From Dongia mobilis (GTDB lineage Bacteria > Pseudomonadota > Alphaproteobacteria > Dongiales > Dongiaceae): DNA of 64,000 nucleotides. The position numbers and the translations under genes were made by a program. How positions within the stretch are numbered: position 1 is the stretch's first letter; every line of letters starts with the position of its first letter. The stretch spans positions 1-64,000 of the forward strand of contig NZ_SNYW01000011.1 in the NCBI RefSeq assembly GCF_004363235.1, given 5' to 3'. The notes under the pieces are model-generated. The model did no database searches, was not told the DNA's origin, and was given only the letters and a program-made list of their open reading frames with translations. Of this stretch, positions 25,568 to 33,948 are shown one piece after another.

Positions 25568-28000
25568 TCACGCTTTCAATTTTCCATTGGCCGGATCGTA
25601 GAGCGCGCCGTCATGGCGCGTGGCCGGCGATTGTTCGGTGAAGGCCTCAATCGTAAAGCCCTGGCCGCCCGCCAGATCGACCGGCAGATAGGCATAGGCG
25701 ACCGATTTGCCGATGGTGTGGCCGAAATTGCCGCTGCTGGTCACCCCCACCACCTTGCCGTCGTGGAGCACCGCCTCGCCGCCATAGAGGGCGAGTGGCT
25801 TCTCGGTGGTGAAGGTACAGAGCTTCTGGCGGATGCCCGCTTCCTTCTGCCGCACGAGCGCGTCGCGGCCGATGAAGTCGCCCTTCCTCAGGTTGACGCG
25901 GAAGCCAAGCCCGGCCTCATAAGGGGTGTAGTCCGGGGTGATGTCGCTGGACCAGTAGAGATAGTTCTTTTCCATGCGCAGCGAATCGATGGCGCGATAG
26001 CCGATATCGCGGATGCCGAATTCGGCGCCGGCTTCGCGCAGCACGTCATGGACATGGGCGGCATATTCGGTGGGGATGTGCAACTCCCAGCCGAGCTCGC
26101 CGACATAGCCGATGCGGATGGCAAGCACCGGTGCCGCCCCCACCGTGATCTGGCGGCAGGTGGCGAAGGGAAAGGCGGCGTTGGAGACATCCTCTTCCGC
26201 CACCCGTTCCAGCACGGCGCGAGCATGGGGGCCGCACAGATTGATGACGGCGCGCGCCGAGGTCATATCGATGATCCGTGCCGAGCCGTCCTGCGGCAGA
26301 TGGCTTTCGATCCATTGCCGGTCATGCAGGCCAAAGGCGCTGCCGGTCACGAAATAGTAGCGGTCCGGGCCGAGCCGCGAGAAGGTGAGGTCGCATTCGA
26401 TGCCGCCCTTCTCGTTGCAGAGCTGGGTATAGATGGTGCTGCCGACCGGCTTTGCCATGTCGGAGACGGTAAGCCGCTGCAGGGCAGATTCGGCACCGGG
26501 GCCGATGATCTCGAACTTGGCGAAGGAGGTCTGGTCGATGAGGGCGACGCCCGTGCGCACCGCCCGGTGTTCGGCAGCGACATGGGGGAACCAGTTGGTC
26601 TTCGCCCGGTCGAAGGCGGGTTCGTCCCGGGGCTCGACGCCCTCGGGCGCGAACCAGTTGGGCCTCTCCCACCCGCCGCGCGAGCCGAACACGGCGCCAC
26701 GCGCCTTCAGTGTTTCATGGAGCGGCGAGCGGCGCAGCCCACGCATCGTCTCGTGCTCGTCGCCCGGCCGGTGCAGCTTGTAGTGATGGCCGTAAAGTTC
26801 CACCGCGCGCGGATACATGAAATGGCGGGTGCAGTGGTGAAAGTTGAATCGGCGCACGTCAAGCGGCCAGAGGTTGAGACTGGGCGCGCCGTCGATGATC
26901 CATTCCGCCATCATGCGCCCGGCGCCGCCACCGGCCGCGATGCCATAGAGAAAGCCCGCCGAGACGAAGACATTGTCGAGCTCGGGCACCTTGCCCATGA
27001 CGAAATCGGAATCGGCCGAATAAGGGATGGGGCCGTTGATGAGTTGGCGCACGCCGACCGTGTTGATGACCGGCGTGCGCTTGCCCCCCAGCTTTGCCAG
27101 CAGCTCGAAACGCTCGAAATTGCCGGGCAGCAATTCCTGGGCAAAATGGCGCGGGATTCCCCCGGGCGCGAAGGGCAGCGTGTCGGGCTCGTAGCCACCG
27201 ATGACGAGGCCGCGCACCTCCGGCTTGTAATAGACCAGGTGGTCGGGATCGCGCATGGTCGGCATGCGCTTCGGCACGTCGGGGATGGGATCGGTGATGA
27301 GATATTGGTGCTCGACTGCAAAACTGGGGATGCGGGTCCCCATCAGCTTGCCCACCTCGTTGCCCCACATGCCCGCGCAATTGACCAGGATGTCGCAGGT
27401 CCAGGTCCCCTCTTCCGTCTCGACCGAGACGACGCGGCTGTTCTCGACCCGGATCGCATTCACCCGTGCGCCGGTGACGATGCGCGCCCCCTGGTCCTTC
27501 GCCCCCTTGGCGAGGGCCTGGCAGACGCCGGCCGGGTCGATATAGCCGTCGGAGGGAATATAGACGGCCGAGCGCACATCCTCGGTCGACATGATCGGGA
27601 AGAGCTCCTGCGCCTCCTTCGGCGACAATTCGCTCATCTCGAGGCCGAAGCTTTTCGCCATGGTGAGGGAGCGCTTGTTCTCCATCTCGCGTTCCGGCGA
27701 ACAGGCGAGGCGCAGGCTGCCGTATTTTTTCCAGTCGATCGCCATGCCGGTCTCGGCCTCGAGCCGGTCATAGAGTTCGACCGAGTGGCGCAGCATGCGG
27801 GTCACGTTGCGCGAGGAGCGGAGCTGGCCGACCAGGCCGGCCGCATGCCAGGTGGCGCCATGGGTGATGCCGCTTTTTTCCAGGATGGCGACGTCCTTGC
27901 GGCCCATCCGGGTCAGGTGATAGGCGATGGAGCAGCCGATGATGCCCGCGCCGATGATGAGGATTTCGGCGTGAAGCCGGCCGGCCTGGTTGTCGCTCAT
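25568..28000 (-). CDS. FAD-dependent dimethylglycine/sarcosine dehydrogenase-like protein with GcvT domains (copy 1)
   Basis: The 810-residue enzyme probably demethylates an N-methyl amine and passes the C1 unit to tetrahydrofolate. The FAD Rossmann motif IIGAGIIGCSIAYHL is at about residue 15. The histidine in ATWHAAGLVGQ matches the site of covalent FAD attachment in DMGDH and sarcosine dehydrogenase. The middle part (FAO_M) leads to the folate-binding GcvT half, with ERPNWFAPEG, DQTSFAKFEI, GYVGELGWELHIP and a C-terminal GcvT_C part. It lies between the DeoR gene and the kinase gene, 67 bases from the latter. The true methyl donor is not known. Confidence 0.9.
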   Translation of the reverse strand: MSDNQAGRLHAEILIIGAGIIGCSIAYHLTRMGRKDVAILEKSGITHGATWHAAGLVGQLRSSRNVTRMLRHSVELYDRLEAETGMAIDWKKYGSLRLACSPEREMENKRSLTMAKSFGLEMSELSPKEAQELFPIMSTEDVRSAVYIPSDGYIDPAGVCQALAKGAKDQGARIVTGARVNAIRVENSRVVSVETEEGTWTCDILVNCAGMWGNEVGKLMGTRIPSFAVEHQYLITDPIPDVPKRMPTMRDPDHLVYYKPEVRGLVIGGYEPDTLPFAPGGIPRHFAQELLPGNFERFELLAKLGGKRTPVINTVGVRQLINGPIPYSADSDFVMGKVPELDNVFVSAGFLYGIAAGGGAGRMMAEWIIDGAPSLNLWPLDVRRFNFHHCTRHFMYPRAVELYGHHYKLHRPGDEHETMRGLRRSPLHETLKARGAVFGSRGGWERPNWFAPEGVEPRDEPAFDRAKTNWFPHVAAEHRAVRTGVALIDQTSFAKFEIIGPGAESALQRLTVSDMAKPVGSTIYTQLCNEKGGIECDLTFSRLGPDRYYFVTGSAFGLHDRQWIESHLPQDGSARIIDMTSARAVINLCGPHARAVLERVAEEDVSNAAFPFATCRQITVGAAPVLAIRIGYVGELGWELHIPTEYAAHVHDVLREAGAEFGIRDIGYRAIDSLRMEKNYLYWSSDITPDYTPYEAGLGFRVNLRKGDFIGRDALVRQKEAGIRQKLCTFTTEKPLALYGGEAVLHDGKVVGVTSSGNFGHTIGKSVAYAYLPVDLAGGQGFTIEAFTEQSPATRHDGALYDPANGKLKA

Positions 28001-28037
28001 GATGTCCTTGCTGTGCTGGCGTGGGTTGCCTGGTCGG

Positions 28038-28835
28038 TCAGTGCGGCTCTGCCAGTAGAACCTGCACGTCCGCCGCCTCGAGTGCCGCGGCCAGATCGCC
28101 GCCGGGCTGCGTGTCGGTGACCAGCAGATCGATATCGCCGAGTTCCACCGCGGAAACGAGGCAGCGGCGCTCGAACTTGGTATGGTCGACGCCGACGATC
28201 ACCCGTTCGCAATGGCCCAGCACCGAACGCGACACCTCGGCCTCGCACAGGTGATTGTCCATGACGCCGAGATTGGCATCGAGGCCGGAGGCGCTGATGA
28301 TCGCCGTCTTGACCATGAATTGCTGCAGGAAGGCGATGGCCGCCGGGCCGAAGGCGGCACTGTCATCGGCACGCAGTTCGCCGCCGGCGAGATAGACCTT
28401 GCTGCCCTCGCCGGTCAGCAGATGCTGGGCAATCGGCGCCGAATTGGTGACCACGGTCAGGTGGCGCCGCCCCTTGAGCGCCTGCGCCACATAGATGTTG
28501 GTCGATCCGGTATCGATGAAGATCGATTCGCCGTCGCTGATTTCGTCGGCGATGGCGGCGGCGATGGCCTTCTTGGAGGCCATGTTGTCGAGCATGCGGC
28601 GCTGCAACGGCTGGTCCTCGGAGCGGTCGCGCCAGCGGACATTGCCGTGGCTTTTCTCGACCAGGCCCTTGGCACCCAGCAGCCTGAGATCGCGGCGGAT
28701 GGTCTCGCCCGAGACCTCGAGGATTTCGGCAAGATGTGTCACCGCCAGCACATGCTCGCGGCGCAGGACCTCGAGAATGCGCGCTTGGCGCGCATTCAGC
28801 CGGAGGTCGGACAATGTGCCAATTTCCTTGCTCAT
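28038..28835 (-). CDS. DeoR/GlpR family transcriptional regulator
   Basis: The 265-residue protein starts with a DeoR-type helix-turn-helix: RQARILEVLRREHVLAVTHLA and then SGETIRRDLRLLGAKG. The effector domain shows the sugar-phosphate-isomerase-like motifs ESIFIDTGSTN and VVTNSAPIAQHL, and VYLAGGELRADDSAAFGP follows. Such regulators usually respond to phosphorylated metabolites, which fits the neighbouring kinase gene. It lies between the ABC permease and the DMGDH-like gene. It may bind the shared motif found upstream of both betaine loci, but this is speculation. Confidence 0.9.
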   Translation of the reverse strand: MSKEIGTLSDLRLNARQARILEVLRREHVLAVTHLAEILEVSGETIRRDLRLLGAKGLVEKSHGNVRWRDRSEDQPLQRRMLDNMASKKAIAAAIADEISDGESIFIDTGSTNIYVAQALKGRRHLTVVTNSAPIAQHLLTGEGSKVYLAGGELRADDSAAFGPAAIAFLQQFMVKTAIISASGLDANLGVMDNHLCEAEVSRSVLGHCERVIVGVDHTKFERRCLVSAVELGDIDLLVTDTQPGGDLAAALEAADVQVLLAEPH

Positions 28836-28884
28836 GTTCGTGTCCCGCCGCCACGGGGCGGCAGCCTGTGATCAGAGATGTTCG

Positions 28885-30861
28885 TCATTCATCCGGCAGG
28901 CCGAGGCGGCGGCGCAGGCGCGCGGCACCCGCCACGATCAGCCGGTCCGCCACGATACCCAGGAACGCCACGCAAAGGCCGGCCACAAGGCCGCGCCCGA
29001 TATCGGCCTTGGCAAGACCGATGAAGACTTCCTGGCCGAGATCGCGGGTGCCGATCATCGCCGTGATGATCAGCATGGCGAGGCCCATCAGCAGGGTCTG
29101 GTTGATGCCCAGCATGATCTCCGGCATGGCCAGCGGCAATTTCACGCGCCAGAAGATCTGGCGCTGGGTGCAGCCCACCGCCCGCGCCGCCTCGATGAGG
29201 TGCGGCGGCACCTGACGCAGACCGTGATTGGTGTAACGGATCGCCGTCGTCACCGCGAACAGCACGATGGCGATCATGGCGCTGACATCACCGATGCCGA
29301 ACAGCATGACGGCCGGGATGATGAAGACGAAGATCGGGATAGTCTGCAGCGTGTCGATGACGATGGTGACCACCCGGTTGCGCCATTCCCGGGTCGAGGC
29401 CCAGGCGCCGACCGGAATGCCGATGAGGGCCGCGAAGAAGACCGAGATGGAGCAGAGATAGACCGCGATCATGGTCTTTTCCCACAGCCCCACCAGGACC
29501 GGAAAGAGAATGAGCGGCGCCACCAGGACGGCGAGGCGCCAGCCGCCCAGCTGATAGCCGAGCAGGCCGGTGGCGGCCACCACGGAGATCCAGGGCAGGT
29601 CCAGCAGGAAGGCCTTGTAGGGATTGAGCAGATTGACCAGCAGCCAGACCTTCACCGCCTCGATCTGGTCGAAGAAGGTGACGTTGATCCAGGCGACCAC
29701 CTCGTCCAGCATGGTCTTGGTCGAGAAGGTGAGCGCCTCGGGCACAGCCGCAAGACCGTCAAACGCCATGCCGCCGAAGGTGGTGAGCGCCAGCCAGGCG
29801 GCGGCCATGACCACGAAGGGATGGCGCTGCATGAAGCTGCCCTGCGGCGGCGCCTGCCAGCGGCCGTCCTGATGGGCGGCGGCGAGGCTCATGCGGTCAA
29901 GCGCGATGGCGATGACGACAATGGCAAAACCCGCCTCCATCGCGGGACCGATGTCGAGCCGGCGCAGCGCCACCAGCACGTCGAAGCCGAGGCCGCCGGC
30001 GCCGATCATCGAGGCGATGATGACCATATTCAGCGACATCATGATGACCTGGTTGATGCCGACCAGCAGCAGCGGCTTGGCGGTCGGCAGCATCACCCGC
30101 CACAGGCGCTGGCGCCTGGTGCAGCCGAACATGTCGGCCATGCTGGTGATCTCTTCCGGCACCTGTTCGAGCGCCAGCTTGGTCGCCCGCACCATGGGCG
30201 GTGTTGCAAAGATGACGGTTGCCACCATGGCCGGGACCGGGCCGGAGCCGAACAGCAGCAGCACCGGCACCAGATAGGCGAAGGCCGGCATGGTCTGGGC
30301 GATGTCGAGGGACGGCCGGATCACCCAGTCGTAGAGCCAAGTGAAGCGGAAGCAGAGGATGCCGAAGACAAGCCCGCAGACAATGCCAATGGGCACACAG
30401 AGCGCCACCGAAGCGAGGGTCAGCATGGCGCTGTCCCATTTGCCGATCACGGCGAGATAGGCGAAGCAAAGGAAGCTGACGACCGCGACGCGTACACCGC
30501 CCAGGGCATAGCCGGCAATGGTCATGGCGCCGATGACACCGAGCCAGGAGAGGCGCGGGAAAATCACGTCCTGGCCGGCCGTGATGAACCCCTTGGCCAG
30601 CAGCGCCTGCAGCAGGTCGAAGGGCAACTCGATCAGCGCGGCGATGGCACGGGTGAACGGCGTGACGTAGTCGATGGTGGCGGTCTTGAAATCGTTGATC
30701 CAGGCGATCAGCGGCACGAACATGCTGCGCGGATACTTGACCAGCCATTTGGCGATGTCCGGGTTCGACCACAGCACCAGGCTGGCCACACCCAGGACCA
30801 GCCAGAATGCCCAGAAATAGGCACGCGGGACCGCACCCAGCCTGAGCGCCAGCGCCGTCAT
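28885..30861 (-). CDS. Betaine/proline-type ABC permease, two fused domains
   Basis: At 658 residues the protein is a tandem duplication of a MetI-like (ProW-type) permease, with about twelve helices in total. Each half has an EAA-like loop: one at AARAVGCTQRQIFWRVKLP and another at MADMFGCTRRQRLWRVMLP. Ordinary ProW is half this length, so this single chain can supply both permease halves. It overlaps the ATPase gene by four bases and is followed by the DeoR gene. The importer probably carries glycine betaine, choline or a similar cation. Confidence 0.88.
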   Translation of the reverse strand: MTALALRLGAVPRAYFWAFWLVLGVASLVLWSNPDIAKWLVKYPRSMFVPLIAWINDFKTATIDYVTPFTRAIAALIELPFDLLQALLAKGFITAGQDVIFPRLSWLGVIGAMTIAGYALGGVRVAVVSFLCFAYLAVIGKWDSAMLTLASVALCVPIGIVCGLVFGILCFRFTWLYDWVIRPSLDIAQTMPAFAYLVPVLLLFGSGPVPAMVATVIFATPPMVRATKLALEQVPEEITSMADMFGCTRRQRLWRVMLPTAKPLLLVGINQVIMMSLNMVIIASMIGAGGLGFDVLVALRRLDIGPAMEAGFAIVVIAIALDRMSLAAAHQDGRWQAPPQGSFMQRHPFVVMAAAWLALTTFGGMAFDGLAAVPEALTFSTKTMLDEVVAWINVTFFDQIEAVKVWLLVNLLNPYKAFLLDLPWISVVAATGLLGYQLGGWRLAVLVAPLILFPVLVGLWEKTMIAVYLCSISVFFAALIGIPVGAWASTREWRNRVVTIVIDTLQTIPIFVFIIPAVMLFGIGDVSAMIAIVLFAVTTAIRYTNHGLRQVPPHLIEAARAVGCTQRQIFWRVKLPLAMPEIMLGINQTLLMGLAMLIITAMIGTRDLGQEVFIGLAKADIGRGLVAGLCVAFLGIVADRLIVAGAARLRRRLGLPDE

Positions 30862-31898
30862 GTGCGGGCGTCCCGGCCGATCAGGGTGTCGATCACCGCC
30901 TGCGGCGCCAGTGTGCCGATGACGGCGCCGCTGTCGTCGGTGACGGCCACCGGCTTGCCGGCGCCGATGACGATGGGGGCGACGTCGGCGATCTTGTCGG
31001 TGGCTCGCACCTGGCCGATCGCGGCCACGCCATTGACCGGGCTCATGATGCTGCGCGCGGTCAGCACCTTGGCGCGCTGCACGTTGCGGGTGAAGGCGGC
31101 GACATAATCGGTCGCCGGGTTCATCACCAGTTCCTCCGGCGTGCCGATCTGGATGACGCGGCCGTCCTTCATGATGGCGATGCGGTCGGCGAGCTTGATC
31201 GCCTCGTCGAAATCATGGGTCACGAAGATCATGGTCTTCCTGAGCACCTTCTGCAGGCGGATGAGTTCGTCCTGCATCTCGCCGCGGATCAGCGGATCGA
31301 GCGCGGAGAAAGGCTCGTCGAGAAACCAGAGCTCGGGCTTCACCGCGAGCGACCGGGCGATGCCGACGCGCTGCTGCTGGCCGCCGGACAGCTGGCGGGG
31401 ATAGGCATTCTCGCGCCCGCCGAGGCCGACCAGTTCGATGACTTCCCGCGCGCGCTGCTCGCGTTCGGCCTTCGCCACCTTCTGGATGGCGAGCGGGAAG
31501 GCGACGTTTTCGAGCACGGTCAAATGCGGCAGCAGGGCGAAGTGCTGGAACACCATGCCCATCTTGTGGCGGCGGATGTCGATCAGTTCGGCCTCGCTGG
31601 CCTTGAGCAGGTCGCGGCCCTCGAACAGCACCTCGCCGGCGCTGGGCTCGATCAGGCGCGACATGCACCGCAGCAGGGTCGACTTGCCCGAACCGGAGAG
31701 ACCCATGACGATGAAGATCTCGCCCTCGCCGATCTCGACCGTCACATCGCGCACGCCGGCCATCAGCCCGGCCTCGGCCATGGCCTCGGGCGTCAGCGCC
31801 TCCGGCCCGGGCCCCGCCGCCATATAGGCCTCGGCCCCGCGGCCGAACACTTTCCATACGCCGCGACAGGCGAGTTTAACCGTGGCGACGTCCGTCAT
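30858..31898 (-). CDS. Betaine/proline-type ABC ATPase (ProV-like)
   Basis: The 346-residue ATPase has the Walker A motif GLSGSGKST, the Q-loop region HKMGMVFQHFALLPH, the signature LSGGQQQRVGIA, the Walker B motif ELWFLDEP and the switch VTHDFDEA. A C-terminal CBS-like tail (from about residue 280) resembles ProV/OpuA osmosensing modules. The ATG at 31898 was chosen because homologous sequence starts there; the longer frame is not supported. The gene overlaps the permease gene by the ATGA signal and lies 81 bases after the binding protein gene. Confidence 0.92.
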   Translation of the reverse strand: MTDVATVKLACRGVWKVFGRGAEAYMAAGPGPEALTPEAMAEAGLMAGVRDVTVEIGEGEIFIVMGLSGSGKSTLLRCMSRLIEPSAGEVLFEGRDLLKASEAELIDIRRHKMGMVFQHFALLPHLTVLENVAFPLAIQKVAKAEREQRAREVIELVGLGGRENAYPRQLSGGQQQRVGIARSLAVKPELWFLDEPFSALDPLIRGEMQDELIRLQKVLRKTMIFVTHDFDEAIKLADRIAIMKDGRVIQIGTPEELVMNPATDYVAAFTRNVQRAKVLTARSIMSPVNGVAAIGQVRATDKIADVAPIVIGAGKPVAVTDDSGAVIGTLAPQAVIDTLIGRDART

Positions 31899-31979
31899 CT
31901 TCCAGGTCTCGTGATCATGGTGAAAAAGGCGCCGCGCCGATGCATCCAGCATCGGCGCGGTTCGGTCGTAAACGGTTGG

Positions 31980-32957
31980 TTACTGCGCCCAGGACGCGAT
32001 CTTGTCCTTGTTCGCCTCGATCCAGCCGGCGGCCGCATCCTCGATCGACTTGCCGTCGAGGTCGACCTGGCCCGACAGCGCATTGAGATCGTCGGCGCTG
32101 ATCGAGTAGTTGGTGGCGATCTTGTGGGCGACCGGCCACTTGTCCTTCATGCCGGCCCAGGCGTATTTCCAGATCTCGCCGAAGGGCTTGCCGCAATCAT
32201 AGGCCATGTCGGGATTCACGCCGACCGAGGGGTCCTCGTAGCATTCCTTGGAGTATTCGGGGAACTCGACCCACTCGCCTTCATACTTGGCGGGCGCCCA
32301 ATGCGGGGAATAGACCCAGAGCATCACCGGCGCCTTGCGCTGATAGGCGGATTCAAGTTCGGCGAACATGGCGGCATCGGTGCCGGCATGGATCACCTCG
32401 AAGGGCAGGCCGAGAGCCTCGACGCGCTCGTCGTCAAAGCCTTCCCAGGTTACCGGGCCACCCACGTACCGACCCTTGGGCGCCGTCTCCGGCGTCGAGA
32501 AGGCTTCGGCGCAGGCAGGATCCTTCAAGGCCTCCCAATTCGGCAGGCCCGGGCATTTCTCTTTCATATAGAGCGGATACCACCATTCCTCCTTGGCCTT
32601 GGGCCCCAGCGCGCCAAGTCGCTCGGTCTTGCCGCTGGCATCGGCCGCGGCCATCGCCTCGCCCGCCGTGGTGTCCCAGAACTCCATGCCGATGGTGAGG
32701 TCGCCCGTCTGCAAGCCGGTCTGCAGCGAGGACAGATAGTCGGAGGTCACCAACTCGACATTATAGCCCTGGGCTTTCAGTATCTGCGCCAGGATGGTCG
32801 CGTTGATGTTGACGCTGGTCCAGTCGAACAAGGCAATCTTGATGGGATCGGTGCTCTCCGGCACCGATTGCGCACTGGCCGGCAGCGAAAGCAGGCCCGC
32901 GCTTAAACCCATTGCCACTGTGGTAGCGACAGCTCCACGGCGGATCATCTCCAACAT
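31980..32957 (-). CDS. Betaine-type ABC substrate-binding protein (OpuAC/ProX-like)
   Basis: The 325-residue periplasmic protein has a cleavable signal peptide (AGLLSLPASAQSVPES). It has the OpuAC fold with aromatic-cage candidates in KIALFDWTSVNINAT, GMEFWDTT and WVYSPHW, which fit quaternary-amine binding. The ATG at 32957 is preceded by AGGGAGG; an upstream in-frame codon at 32975 is less likely. It starts the long minus-strand run through the ATPase, permease, DeoR, DMGDH-like, kinase and decarboxylase genes. The ligand may be glycine betaine, choline, dimethylglycine or a relative. Confidence 0.9.
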   Translation of the reverse strand: MLEMIRRGAVATTVAMGLSAGLLSLPASAQSVPESTDPIKIALFDWTSVNINATILAQILKAQGYNVELVTSDYLSSLQTGLQTGDLTIGMEFWDTTAGEAMAAADASGKTERLGALGPKAKEEWWYPLYMKEKCPGLPNWEALKDPACAEAFSTPETAPKGRYVGGPVTWEGFDDERVEALGLPFEVIHAGTDAAMFAELESAYQRKAPVMLWVYSPHWAPAKYEGEWVEFPEYSKECYEDPSVGVNPDMAYDCGKPFGEIWKYAWAGMKDKWPVAHKIATNYSISADDLNALSGQVDLDGKSIEDAAAGWIEANKDKIASWAQ

Positions 32958-33074
32958 CGCTAACCTCCCTGTCATGAGTGTGACCCCCGTTTGCTCGGGG
33001 TGTTCTGTTGTGGTTTCAAACTCTATCCACAGGGTTTTGGGCTTCGCAAGTCAATTTCGCGAGATTCGTGGAAA

Positions 33075-33089
33075 TCCTGTTGATTTGAT
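33075..33089 (-). promoter_or_regulatory. Motif shared with the second betaine locus (copy 1)
   Basis: TCCTGTTGATTTGAT (plus-strand view) lies 118 bases before the binding-protein gene. It differs by one base from the word at 58635-58649 upstream of the second kinase-demethylase pair. A TTGACT -35-like word follows about 25 bases downstream on the minus strand, so the motif would be at an activator position. Confidence 0.5.
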
Positions 33090-33136
33090 CGAGTCGGGTC
33101 TCGGCATTCCCGCGTCGGGTATCCAAGCAAACGCAA

Positions 33137-33166
33137 ACCGGCCCGGCGCTGTCGCGCCGGGCCGGT
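33137..33166 (-). terminator. Terminator after grxD
   Basis: A 13-bp perfect stem, ACCGGCCCGGCGC with GCGCCGGGCCGGT, encloses a four-base loop 30 bases after the grxD stop. On the minus strand it is followed by TTTGCGTTTGC. It closes the purine-bolA-grxD run. Confidence 0.75.
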
Positions 33167-33196
33167 CCAAAACCGACAGGAATTGCCGCTGCGGGA

Positions 33197-33538
33197 TCAG
33201 GCGGCCTGGTTGCCCGCGACGCCCTTGTCAGCCAGCAATTGCTGCAGCTCGCCGGACTGGTACATCTCGCGGACGATATCGCAGCCGCCGACGAACTCGC
33301 CCTTCACATAGAGCTGCGGGATGGTCGGCCAGCTGGCGAATTCCTTGATGCCCTGCCGCAGGCTGGGATCCTGCAGCACGTCGACGCCCTTGAACTTGAC
33401 GCCGAGATGGCTCAGCACCTGCACCACCGCCGCGGAAAAGCCGCATTGCGGGAAGACCGGCGTGCCCTTCATGAACAGCACCACATCGGTGTTGCCGATC
33501 TCGTCACGGATGCGGTCGAAGACTGCGTTGTCGCTCAT
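33197..33538 (-). CDS. grxD: Monothiol glutaredoxin Grx4/GrxD
   Basis: The 113-residue monothiol glutaredoxin has the CGFS active site in KGTPVFPQCGFSAAVV, plus the glutathione-binding features WPTIPQLYVKGEF and GGCDIVREM. Such proteins carry a [2Fe-2S] cluster shared between two monomers with glutathione and often form heterodimers with BolA. The bolA gene stands just upstream on the same strand, which supports that partnership. Its role is in iron-sulfur trafficking and iron signalling. Confidence 0.96.
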   Translation of the reverse strand: MSDNAVFDRIRDEIGNTDVVLFMKGTPVFPQCGFSAAVVQVLSHLGVKFKGVDVLQDPSLRQGIKEFASWPTIPQLYVKGEFVGGCDIVREMYQSGELQQLLADKGVAGNQAA

Positions 33539-33667
33539 GTGTCGTTCCTCAATCTCTTGCCCTTGCCGGCGATATGGCGGGCCGGTCCCGGAAAGTCAAT
33601 GTTGCCGCCATTCTGACGCCTCTGCCGCCGCCGCGCCAGCCCGGAATACCCTTAACTTCCGCGGCAG

Positions 33668-33901
33668 TTAGGCCGGGGCCGAGGTCTGCAGGGCGAGGGC
33701 GTGCAACTCGTCGCCCATCTTGCCCTTGAGGGCGGCATAGACGATCTGGTGCTGCTGTACCCGCGACTTGCCGGCGAAGGCCGCCGAGACCACCCGGGCG
33801 GCATAATGGTCGCCGTCGCCGCGCAGATCCTCGATCGTCACCTCGGCATCCGGCAGGGCTTCCTTGATCAGCCGGGCGATCTCGCTTGCTTCCATGGCCA
33901 T
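33668..33901 (-). CDS. BolA family protein
   Basis: The 77-residue protein has the BolA class II-like fold with DLRGDGDHYAARVVSAAFAGKS and the conserved HQIVYAAL. BolA proteins bind monothiol glutaredoxins through a shared Fe-S cluster, and here grxD is the next gene downstream. Start MAM or the second ATG two codons later are both possible. It lies 47 bases after purL on the same strand, an order frequent in alphaproteobacteria. Confidence 0.93.
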   Translation of the reverse strand: MAMEASEIARLIKEALPDAEVTIEDLRGDGDHYAARVVSAAFAGKSRVQQHQIVYAALKGKMGDELHALALQTSAPA

Positions 33902-33948
33902 GATGTCGGGACTCCCGTAGCTGGTCAGGTTGTTTGTCAGTTTGCCGG

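Noticed and set aside
25259-31107. Very long plus-strand frames (for example 25259-28120 and 28495-31107) opposite the DMGDH-like and ABC transporter genes
   Set aside because: They are mirror frames of real minus-strand genes in GC-rich DNA. Their translations are Arg/His/Gln-rich, show no family motifs and cross several gene boundaries.
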